Source: Bacilli bacterium PM5-9 (GTDB lineage: Bacteria > Bacillota_I > Bacilli_A > JAJDGJ01). Taken from it: a stretch of 64,000 bases of DNA. The stretch is from positions 25,340-89,339 of the forward strand of contig JARXZD010000004.1 of assembly GCA_029893765.1 (NCBI GenBank), given 5' to 3'. The position numbers and the translations under genes are program-made. Shown piece after piece: positions 1 through 6,940 of this stretch; positions within the stretch are counted from its first letter, which is position 1; each line of letters starts with the position of its first letter. The notes under the pieces were generated by a model that saw nothing but the letters and a program-made list of their open reading frames with translations, had not been told where the DNA came from and did no database searches.

Positions 1-393
1 ATATTTATCAGCTAATTGTTTTAAAATTTGTGCTAAATCATACAACTCAATTTCTAAAAGGCTATTTGCTTGAGCAATTAAATAACCATAAGCTGTATCA
101 ACAACATCAGTACTCGTTAAACCATAATGTACCCATTTTTTTTCATATCCTAATGATTCTGATACTGCTCTTGTAAAAGCAATAACATCATGTTTTGTTT
201 CATTTTCGATTTCATTAATTCTATCTAGGTTATATGTTGCATTATCTTGTATTAATTTTAAATCATTATCAGGAATAACACCTAATTTATTCCATGCTTC
301 ATTAGCAAGAATTTCAATTTTTAACCATGTATTATATTTTGAGATATCACTCCAAATAAAGTCCATTTCTTCAGTGCTATATCTTTTAATCAT
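1..393 (-). CDS. purB: Adenylosuccinate lyase, N-terminal part (cut by window edge)
   Basis: Seen: an open frame runs off the left edge, giving the first 131 residues from an ATG at 393. It has a GGGATG ribosome site 6 bases upstream. Residues 67-73 (KHDVIAF) and 89-100 (HYGLTSTDVVDT) match conserved blocks of the fumarase/aspartase superfamily as found in adenylosuccinate lyase. Known: the enzyme cleaves SAICAR and adenylosuccinate, releasing fumarate, in purine and AMP synthesis in the cytoplasm. A weak promoter (TTATCA, 17 bases, TAGAAT) lies just upstream. The partner enzyme gene purA is in the same window near 59 kb but in a different operon. The C-terminal catalytic half is outside the window. 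Confidence 0.93.
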   Translation of the reverse strand, partial: MIKRYSTEEMDFIWSDISKYNTWLKIEILANEAWNKLGVIPDNDLKLIQDNATYNLDRINEIENETKHDVIAFTRAVSESLGYEKKWVHYGLTSTDVVDTAYGYLIAQANSLLEIELYDLAQILKQLADKY

Positions 394-463
394 ATGTTCA
401 CATCCCTTAAAAGTTTCTAAATATATTCTACCATAATAATTGTTATATGATAAGTATTATTAC

Positions 464-490
464 AAAAAAGAACTATAATAGTTCTTTTTT
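464..490 (-). terminator. Intrinsic terminator of the GNAT gene
   Basis: The palindrome GAACTATAATAGTTC (470-484) is followed on the minus strand by a run of T. It overlaps the stop codon of the acetyltransferase gene and separates it from purB. Confidence 0.75.
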
Positions 491-974
491 ACAATTCCAT
501 TGTCATATTATACCATACTTCACCACCATGAGTAGAATCTGATTTTCCCATGTTTGTATAACCTTGACTCTCATAATATTTAATTAAATAATCTTTACAT
601 GTTAATGTAATTGCTTCTCTTTTTGCTTTTTTAGCAACATTTGCTAATTCTTCAAGTAGTTTAGCTGCAATACCTTGTTTTTGATATTCAGGATCTACTG
701 CTAAGCCTAAAATTGTTTGGATACCGCCATTAATTGGATTAGCAATTATTTCTTCAAATAAATCATCACTAATAAATCTTGTATTAACAACTGGTCCATT
801 AACTAGTCCAACTGCTTTATTATCCAATTCAGCAACTAAAAATGTATCATTAATTACTTTTATTCTATCTTCCATTGCTTCTTTTGTTGCAGCTTCATTA
901 ATTGGAAAACACTTACTTTCTATCTCAAATAAGCGTTCTAATTCATCCTGTTTTGCATTTCTAATAATTAACAT
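489..974 (-). CDS. GNAT-family N-acetyltransferase
   Basis: Predicted small cytoplasmic acyltransferase of about 161 residues, the usual GNAT length. Seen: an N-terminal MLIIRNAKQDELERLFEIE strand-helix, a central beta region ending LGLAVDPEYQKQGIAAKLLE (acetyl-CoA pyrophosphate-binding loop, Q/R-x-x-G-x-A pattern), and a C-terminal YYESQGYTNMGKS segment typical of the fold. Two ATGs are adjacent (977 and 974). GGAGG lies 4 bases from the first and 7 from the second, so 974 is preferred. The gene stands alone between its own promoter (TAGACA, 18 bases, TATAAT at 1008-1037) and a terminator. The substrate cannot be deduced from sequence. Confidence 0.85.
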   Translation of the reverse strand: MLIIRNAKQDELERLFEIESKCFPINEAATKEAMEDRIKVINDTFLVAELDNKAVGLVNGPVVNTRFISDDLFEEIIANPINGGIQTILGLAVDPEYQKQGIAAKLLEELANVAKKAKREAITLTCKDYLIKYYESQGYTNMGKSDSTHGGEVWYNMTMEL

Positions 975-1007
975 CATTTTACCTCCACTTTAAAAATTAT
1001 ATTAAAA

Positions 1008-1037
1008 ATTATAACATTCATAATTAGACATTGTCTA
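1008..1037 (-). promoter_or_regulatory. Promoter of the GNAT gene with a palindromic operator-like site
   Basis: Minus-strand -35 TAGACA (1032-1037), 18-base spacer, -10 TATAAT (1008-1013). The -35 is one arm of the perfect inverted repeat TAGACA-T-TGTCTA (1025-1037), which could be a repressor site. The binding protein is unknown. Confidence 0.5.
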
Positions 1038-1050
1038 GTTACTAAAATTT

Positions 1051-1074
1051 AAAAAAGTGGAACAAGTCCACTTC
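1051..1074 (-). terminator. Intrinsic terminator of the lipoprotein gene
   Basis: AAGTGGACTTGTTCCACTT hairpin followed by a T-run on the minus strand, just past the stop codon at 1081. The same hairpin and flanks recur at 2341-2366. Confidence 0.85.
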
Positions 1075-1080
1075 GCATAT

Positions 1081-2196
1081 TTATTTTAGTTTATACTTTA
1101 TTGTTTTATATTCATTATAATCTTGTTCATATATTTTCATAAACAAATCATTTTCAACAACTCTAAATTGATATACATCATCATTAGTCAATAATTTATC
1201 AACATCGTATGAACCAAAATCGTGTATATATACTATTGGATCAAGTCTTGAATCATCTTTTGAAATCAAAAAATAATTATCGTAATTTAGAAATAAAGCT
1301 CTATCATACTCTACACACTTAGAAAAATCAATTTTGCATAATTGTGTATACAATCCATTAAAAATGATATACTTCTCAGTTTTTTCGATATTGTTAAAAA
1401 AATATTCAGAGCCTTTTATTATAACTCTTTTTTTTGAAGGATTTTTTATATCTTTAAAAACACTATCTAACATATAGGTATCAATTATATACTCATATTC
1501 GGTATATTCTTTTATTTCATTTATATCAATAAAATTTACTATATTATTATCAATATAGAATTTCATATAAGCTCTTTCGCCTTTAACTTCATATTCAGCT
1601 TCCTTTTCACCATTTAAACTATACTTTCTAAAAAATGACGTATCTTCTAATTGTTCTAAAGAATACAACTTATCATTCACTTTATCAATATCTAAATCGC
1701 TTGCCATTGAAAAGAAGCTACTAAGATGCTTTTTATTATCAAATTTATTAATCATCCATAATCCTGATTTATTATTTGTATCATCATTAAATATTATATT
1801 TAAATAAAGATTATCTTTATATGCAATTATATCAATTGATAATGCTCCAACATTTTTAAAGGACGTTATTTTTTTACATTCATTATTTATCAATCTATAA
1901 ATTTTTAAATTAGTTATATCATCATAATTAATGTAAAAATTACTATCATCAACTTTATTAAAAACAGAACAACTTCCCTTATCATTAATATACTCAAAAT
2001 TTTTATTATAAACATTATATTTATTATCAATTTTTTCTAGCTCAGTTGTTTTTTTAACAAATTCAGTTTCTTTAATTTTATTATAATTAAATTTTTCTAT
2101 TTTAACAGTTTTAGTATTTTGATTAGAACACGCTACACAAAAACTGATAAATATTATTGAAATTAAAGAAAAAGCTAATCTTTTCATCCTTCTCAT
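1081..2196 (-). CDS. Putative lipoprotein of unknown function
   Basis: Not recognised as a named family. The chosen start (2196) has GGGAGA 9 bases upstream; the longer frame back to 2235 has no ribosome site. The N-terminus is basic (MRRMKR), then hydrophobic, ending in a CVAC motif that resembles a lipobox, although Cys at -3 is atypical. The mature part (about 345 residues) is rich in Asn, Asp, Tyr and Lys. It contains many short beta-like segments such as KLYSLEQLED and YSLNGEKEAEYEV, compatible with a beta-propeller or similar all-beta fold; this is inference only. It is a single gene between a possible promoter (TTGAAC, 17 bases, TAGTAT at 2226-2254) and a strong terminator. It probably sits on the outer face of the membrane. 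Confidence 0.7.
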   Translation of the reverse strand: MRRMKRLAFSLISIIFISFCVACSNQNTKTVKIEKFNYNKIKETEFVKKTTELEKIDNKYNVYNKNFEYINDKGSCSVFNKVDDSNFYINYDDITNLKIYRLINNECKKITSFKNVGALSIDIIAYKDNLYLNIIFNDDTNNKSGLWMINKFDNKKHLSSFFSMASDLDIDKVNDKLYSLEQLEDTSFFRKYSLNGEKEAEYEVKGERAYMKFYIDNNIVNFIDINEIKEYTEYEYIIDTYMLDSVFKDIKNPSKKRVIIKGSEYFFNNIEKTEKYIIFNGLYTQLCKIDFSKCVEYDRALFLNYDNYFLISKDDSRLDPIVYIHDFGSYDVDKLLTNDDVYQFRVVENDLFMKIYEQDYNEYKTIKYKLK

Positions 2197-2340
2197 AACA
2201 AAACATCTCCCTTTTATATATAAAAATACTAACATATAAAAAATACAAGTTCAAATACTAAAAATATTTAAACCTATTTGTTATAAACTAATATAAAATA
2301 TAAAAAGATAAATTTAATATGTTAATTTACATTTAAAATT

Positions 2341-2366
2341 TAAAAAAAGTGGAACAAGTCCACTTT
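2341..2366 (-). terminator. Intrinsic terminator of the purine permease gene
   Basis: Hairpin AAGTGGACTTGTTCCACTT plus T-run on the minus strand, immediately after the permease stop. Near-identical to the terminator at 1051-1074. Confidence 0.85.
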
Positions 2367-2375
2367 CAAATATTA

Positions 2376-3686
2376 CTATAATCCTTTTGAAACAAAGTAT
2401 ATAATAAACAGTACAGCTAAACCATACATAATTGGATGTACTTTTTTAGATTCACCTTTTGCTACTTTTAAAATAACATAAGTTAAGAACCCAACTGCAA
2501 TACCTTCAGCAATTGAATAAGCAAGAATCATAAACATCATTGTTAAGAATGCAGCTGTAGTATCAGCAAAGTCATCAAAATCAATATGTTTAGAACTTGA
2601 CATCATTAATGCTCCAACACATACTAATGCAGGTGCAGTTACTGATGAAGTAACAACTGCAAGTAATGGCGAGAAGAATAATGAGAATAAGAATAATACA
2701 GCAACTGTTAAAGCAGTTAATCCAGTACGACCACCAGATTCAACTCCAACTACTGATTCAGCATATGAAGTAACTGATGAAGTACCAATCATTGCACCAA
2801 CAGTAGTAGCTGTTGCATCAGCCATTAATGCTTTATTAGCATTTATTAATTTTCCTTCATCATCTAATAATCCAGCTCTAGTTGCTACACCCATTAATGT
2901 ACCAGCTGTATCAAAGAAGTCTAAGAATAATACAGTAAAAATTACCATAATAAATTTATAATCAGTTAAAAGTGACATTACATCAAAATCAAATAATTTC
3001 ATAAATACTGGACTAACATCAGGCACACTACTTACAACTGCATTAGGAGCACTTACAAGTCCAAAGATAACACCAACAACAGCAGTTGTTACCATACCAA
3101 TAAAGATAGCTGCTTTTGTATTTCTAGCTACTAAAACCAAAGTGAATAAGATCCCAAAAATAGCTAATAAAGTATTACCATCTGTGATATTTCCAAAGCT
3201 AACAAATGTTGATTCATTCGCAACAATAATTCCAGCACCTTTTAAACCAATAAAAGCGATAAACATTCCAATACCAGCACTAACTGCATATTTTAATGAA
3301 CTTGGAATTGAGTTAATGATTAACTCTCTAATACCAGATGCAGCTAAGCACATGAATACTAAACCTGAACAAAAGATTGCAAATAATGCTTGTCCAAATG
3401 TATACCCCATTGCTCCACATACAGTAAAAGCAAAGAAAGCATTCATTCCCATTCCAGGAGCTTGAGCAACTGGATAATTTGCATATAATGCCATAATTAA
3501 TGTTCCTATTGCTGCTGCGATAGCAGTTGCAACAAATACTGCTTCAAGTGGCATTCCCGTTGTTGATAAAATTTCAGGGTTAACAAATAAAATATATGCC
3601 ATTGATAAGAATGTTGTAATACCTGCTAAAATTTCTGTTTTAACATTTGTTTTTCTTTCCTCTAACTTAAAAAAAGCGTTTAACAT
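2376..3686 (-). CDS. pbuG: AzgA-type guanine/hypoxanthine (or adenine) permease
   Basis: Polytopic membrane transporter for purine bases, NCS2/AzgA branch (COG2252). Seen: 436 residues, the family length. The N-terminal TEILAGITTFLSMAYILFVN is characteristic, as is the QAPGMGMNAFFAF motif near residue 76. Twelve or more hydrophobic segments follow, and the VTSYAESVVGVESGGRTGLT block is near residue 305. GGAGGAAAAAAT precedes the ATG. A guanine-class purine riboswitch in its leader (3762-3829) supports import of guanine or hypoxanthine, with expression expected to fall when these are plentiful. Monocistronic, ending at the 2341-2366 hairpin. The exact base transported is inferred from the riboswitch. 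Confidence 0.92.
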   Translation of the reverse strand: MLNAFFKLEERKTNVKTEILAGITTFLSMAYILFVNPEILSTTGMPLEAVFVATAIAAAIGTLIMALYANYPVAQAPGMGMNAFFAFTVCGAMGYTFGQALFAIFCSGLVFMCLAASGIRELIINSIPSSLKYAVSAGIGMFIAFIGLKGAGIIVANESTFVSFGNITDGNTLLAIFGILFTLVLVARNTKAAIFIGMVTTAVVGVIFGLVSAPNAVVSSVPDVSPVFMKLFDFDVMSLLTDYKFIMVIFTVLFLDFFDTAGTLMGVATRAGLLDDEGKLINANKALMADATATTVGAMIGTSSVTSYAESVVGVESGGRTGLTALTVAVLFLFSLFFSPLLAVVTSSVTAPALVCVGALMMSSSKHIDFDDFADTTAAFLTMMFMILAYSIAEGIAVGFLTYVILKVAKGESKKVHPIMYGLAVLFIIYFVSKGL

Positions 3687-3721
3687 ATTTTTTCCTCCAA
3701 AAATAATTTACCACTATTAAA

Positions 3722-3844
3722 ATAAAAAAAGCCCTATTATAAGGAGCACAAAAATACTGTGCCATTATAGTCTTACATTTTGGTGTAAGGTAGAAACTTG
3801 TTAGCCATTTTCTAACATTTATATAATGGTATGGACTAATTATA
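3722..3844 (-). ncRNA. Guanine-class purine riboswitch with terminator platform
   Basis: The aptamer (3762-3829) reads on the minus strand as P1 CCATTATA/TATAATGG, P2 GTTAG/CTAAC with a 7-base loop ending ATGG, the junction AAGTTTCTACC, P3 CTTACA/TGTAAG with loop CCAAAA, and then GACTAT. This layout matches the xpt guanine riboswitch. The pyrimidine corresponding to position 74 is C (GACTAT, not GATTAT), which predicts guanine/hypoxanthine rather than adenine. Downstream, a GGCACA/TGTGCTCC hairpin and the T-run at 3723-3729 form the terminator platform. A -10 TATAAT lies at 3839-3844 with a weak -35. Confidence 0.92.
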
Positions 3845-3971
3845 GCACAACTTTTAAGACAAATAAATACTTTTAAAAAAATAATTGTAGATAAAATAGT
3901 ATGTTTACATTATTTTTAAATTATTTTATTTAGACATAATATTTAAAAAAATGATTTTTATAAGAAAAAAA

Positions 3972-4003
3972 TAAAAAATTTTAAAAAGTAATACTTTTTA
4001 AAA
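3972..4003 (-). terminator. Terminator at the end of the U32 peptidase gene
   Basis: Minus strand TTTTAAAAAGT-ATT-ACTTTTTAAAA hairpin followed by a T-rich run; it overlaps the last codons. AT-only stem, so of moderate strength. Confidence 0.5.
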
Positions 4004-6152
4004 TTTCAATTGTTTTATCATAATTTTCAATCGTAAAAAAGATAAATTCACTAGAACTTTTTTTATTTGATAATACATTTAATGGTTTATTTGAGTATAC
4101 TTCAAGTAAACTATTTCCACGATATACTAGTGGTAATTTTCTATTATTATCATCATAAACATAATATTGCTTATCTTGGCACAAAGTACAACCATTACAA
4201 TCATTCTTCTTATTTTGATTAATTAAACAATAATCCATTATCATTAATGGAAGATAACCATAAGCAAATCGCACACTTTCAATACCATCAATCGAAAAAT
4301 AACTATCACTCTCTAAAGAAATAATTGATTTTTTTACGTTATTTTCCTTTAGCATTGATAAAGAATACCTATTAATAATATTCAATGAAAAATTAGTTTC
4401 AATTTCTTTTTTATTTTTAAAATAATTCAACATACCTAATTCACTAACCATAATAGTCGAATATTTTTCTACCTTTTTAACTAATTTCATAAAAACATCA
4501 TCTTTAATAACTCTAGGCATTACTGGAATAATATTATCAAACATCTCATTTACTTCATCTAAAATTTCAAGATTATCAACATAAACTTTATCAATTTTAA
4601 AATCACTCAATGCTTTTGCCTGTTCAAGTGTTCTAATCATAAAATATGTATTGAAAGATTCATTTTTATTTAACGATATTTTAGAGTAATTACTACTTTC
4701 TAATGGCTTTTTATCTACTATAGCATTTATTTCATTAGAAATTATTTTCCTTCTAAAATCATTTAAAAGCGACTTAGCAACAAAAATATTATCATCACCA
4801 ATACATTCAATATTAAAATTAAAAGGTGTATCATTCGTTTTAGAAAGCTGTTTTGAAATATCCATTAATGACATTCCTTGATTTTTAGCTTTTTCAATAA
4901 TAAAATCACTATAATAATCACGATCATCAATCGACAACTTTAACTCTTTATTAATAAATGCTTCTAATTTAACATTTAAATCATTTTTTATAAAAAACTT
5001 ACTTTGATATTCATTTATTTTCTTTTCATATCGTCTTGTCTTTACAAGATAAACTTCTGCTTTATTTATTAATAAATCACTTTTAATTTTTACAATACCA
5101 CTTTTTGCAAAATCAACTTCACAATTATCCTGATAAATTTTTTCAACAACCATGCCATTTTCATTTCCATCATCAAAAACAAAACGAATATTATCTAATC
5201 TAGTTAACCTTTTATTTAGTTTTAAATAAAGCCACTTACCATCATTTTTAAAAACATTACCAATTAATAACCCGTGATTATTAATACGATTTTTATTACC
5301 AAGAATAGAACCATTCTCTTCAAACATTCTACCTTTAGTATATTTTCTATTAAAAGCTACTTGCATCAAATCATACATTTCTTGATCAGGATTATGATTT
5401 AATATTGATTGATAATACTTAATACAACTATATAAATACTCTTTTCCTTTTAATCGACCCTCAATTTTTAATGAATCACTAACATTATTTAATTCAAAAA
5501 TATTTTCACCAATACATAAATCTTTTAAACTTAATAAGTGTTCATTTTTATTAGTTAATGTGTGACATTTTCGGCAGTTTTGTTGGCAAGTACCAAAATT
5601 ACCAGAACCGGTATTAAAAAAGAAACTATAATAACACTGACCTGAATATGATGTGCATAATGCACCATGAACAAAAGTTTCTATTTCTAAATCAGGATAT
5701 TTTTCTCTAATATTTTTTATATGTTTAAGATTAAGCTCTCTTGCTAAAACAACACGACTAGCACCATTTTTATATATAAAAGCAACAGATTGTAAATTAT
5801 GAATATGCATCTGTGTTGATATATGAATATCTAAATCAGGATATTTTTGGTGAACAATATTAAATAAACCTAAATCTTGAATAATTAAGGCATCAATATG
5901 TAATTCACATAACCTATCAACATAATCAAGTACCTCATCAAAATTTTCATCTTTTATTAATGTATTCAATGTTATATAAACTTTAGTTTGATAAAGATGA
6001 GCATAATCAATTATTTCTTTTAAATCTTCAAATGAAATTTGAGCATTAGCACGTGCTGAATATTTTGGCCCAGAACAATAAATTGCATCAGCTTTTAAAT
6101 TGCAAACCATAATAGCATTATCCAAATCTTTAACAGGAGCTAATATTTCCAT
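3981..6152 (-). CDS. U32-family peptidase / RlhA-type tRNA- or rRNA-modifying protein, long form
   Basis: Seen: 723 residues. The N-terminal MEILAPVKDLDNA opens a TIM-barrel-like domain of the U32 family. C166, C173, C189, C193 and C196 lie in the HGALC...SGQC...GTCQQNCRKC region, which in characterised U32 proteins binds an iron-sulfur cluster. The C-terminal half has a further DCNGCTLC cluster near residue 680. Known: members hydroxylate RNA (TrhP, RlhA) or act in ubiquinone synthesis, and many are annotated as collagenase-like proteases. The long form with a C-terminal extension is common in Bacillota. The stop overlaps the upstream CPBP gene's stop/start junction by one base (TAATG), so the pair is probably cotranslated. 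The actual substrate is not known. Confidence 0.88.
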   Translation of the reverse strand: MEILAPVKDLDNAIMVCNLKADAIYCSGPKYSARANAQISFEDLKEIIDYAHLYQTKVYITLNTLIKDENFDEVLDYVDRLCELHIDALIIQDLGLFNIVHQKYPDLDIHISTQMHIHNLQSVAFIYKNGASRVVLARELNLKHIKNIREKYPDLEIETFVHGALCTSYSGQCYYSFFFNTGSGNFGTCQQNCRKCHTLTNKNEHLLSLKDLCIGENIFELNNVSDSLKIEGRLKGKEYLYSCIKYYQSILNHNPDQEMYDLMQVAFNRKYTKGRMFEENGSILGNKNRINNHGLLIGNVFKNDGKWLYLKLNKRLTRLDNIRFVFDDGNENGMVVEKIYQDNCEVDFAKSGIVKIKSDLLINKAEVYLVKTRRYEKKINEYQSKFFIKNDLNVKLEAFINKELKLSIDDRDYYSDFIIEKAKNQGMSLMDISKQLSKTNDTPFNFNIECIGDDNIFVAKSLLNDFRRKIISNEINAIVDKKPLESSNYSKISLNKNESFNTYFMIRTLEQAKALSDFKIDKVYVDNLEILDEVNEMFDNIIPVMPRVIKDDVFMKLVKKVEKYSTIMVSELGMLNYFKNKKEIETNFSLNIINRYSLSMLKENNVKKSIISLESDSYFSIDGIESVRFAYGYLPLMIMDYCLINQNKKNDCNGCTLCQDKQYYVYDDNNRKLPLVYRGNSLLEVYSNKPLNVLSNKKSSSEFIFFTIENYDKTIEILKSITF

Positions 6153-6871
6153 TATGAAATCACCCCTAATAAAATAATTGGAACTGTATTATTTAACATG
6201 TGAATTAAAATAACGGCTAATAAATTATGATTTGATTTTCGATATACAATAGCAATTACTAATGATGGTAAAAAATACGATAAAAAAGTAAAAATACTTT
6301 CAACTCCAAAATTTGTAAATATTGTATAATCATGAATAAGAGCAAACAGTAAAGCACATAAAATATATGGATACCATTTTTTTGTATATTTATCTTCAGT
6401 AAATAATGCCATATAACTAACCCTAAAAATTAGTTCTTCTAAACATGGTGTAACTAATCCAATAATAATAATCGAAAAAAATATTGGAGAACCCTTAATT
6501 AATTCTTGAACAACTTCTTCATTTTCAGCTGATGGATTGTTTAAATTAAGCAAGCCTAAAACTAGTGCAAGGGCAATGTTACATAGTAACAAAGTACCAT
6601 AACCACCAAATCCAAATGATAATGTTTCTCTAAGCTTTTCAATACCATAACTTATTTTACTTTTTATATAGTCATAATTTAATCCAAGAATTGTTAAAAA
6701 AAGAAGAATTGTTACAATTCCACTATATCCTGCTGGATCAATTTTTGATACAACTTCATCATATGATAATGATGGGTTTGTTAGCTTTTCATAAGCAATT
6801 AAACCAAACCCAAATACTTGACTTAATACAAAATAAGCAAGTATATTAATTATTGCACGAGATCTTTTCAC
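6152..6871 (-). CDS. CPBP-family intramembrane metalloprotease (CAAX protease/Abi)
   Basis: Polytopic membrane protein with the three CPBP motifs: EE-x3-R in CLEELIFRVSY, F-x3-H in FALIHD, and H-x3-N in IHMLNN. About six transmembrane segments. Known: these are glutamate-dependent intramembrane proteases; bacterial members act in bacteriocin immunity, peptide maturation or unknown processes. The start is probably the GTG at 6871, 8 bases after AGGGAAG; an earlier in-frame GTG at 6880 overlaps that ribosome site. The gene sits between the ileS terminator and the U32 gene, whose ATG overlaps this stop. Substrate unknown. Confidence 0.85.
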   Translation of the reverse strand: MKRSRAIINILAYFVLSQVFGFGLIAYEKLTNPSLSYDEVVSKIDPAGYSGIVTILLFLTILGLNYDYIKSKISYGIEKLRETLSFGFGGYGTLLLCNIALALVLGLLNLNNPSAENEEVVQELIKGSPIFFSIIIIGLVTPCLEELIFRVSYMALFTEDKYTKKWYPYILCALLFALIHDYTIFTNFGVESIFTFLSYFLPSLVIAIVYRKSNHNLLAVILIHMLNNTVPIILLGVIS

Positions 6872-6907
6872 ATAAATCACTTCCCTAATGAATTATACCA
6901 TATCCAA

Positions 6908-6936
6908 ACAAAAAAAGTGTAGACAATCTACACTTA
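6908..6936 (-). terminator. Intrinsic terminator after ileS
   Basis: Strong hairpin AAGTGTAGA-TTG-TCTACACTT followed by T7 on the minus strand, 5 bases past the ileS stop. Confidence 0.9.
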
Positions 6937-6940
6937 ATTT

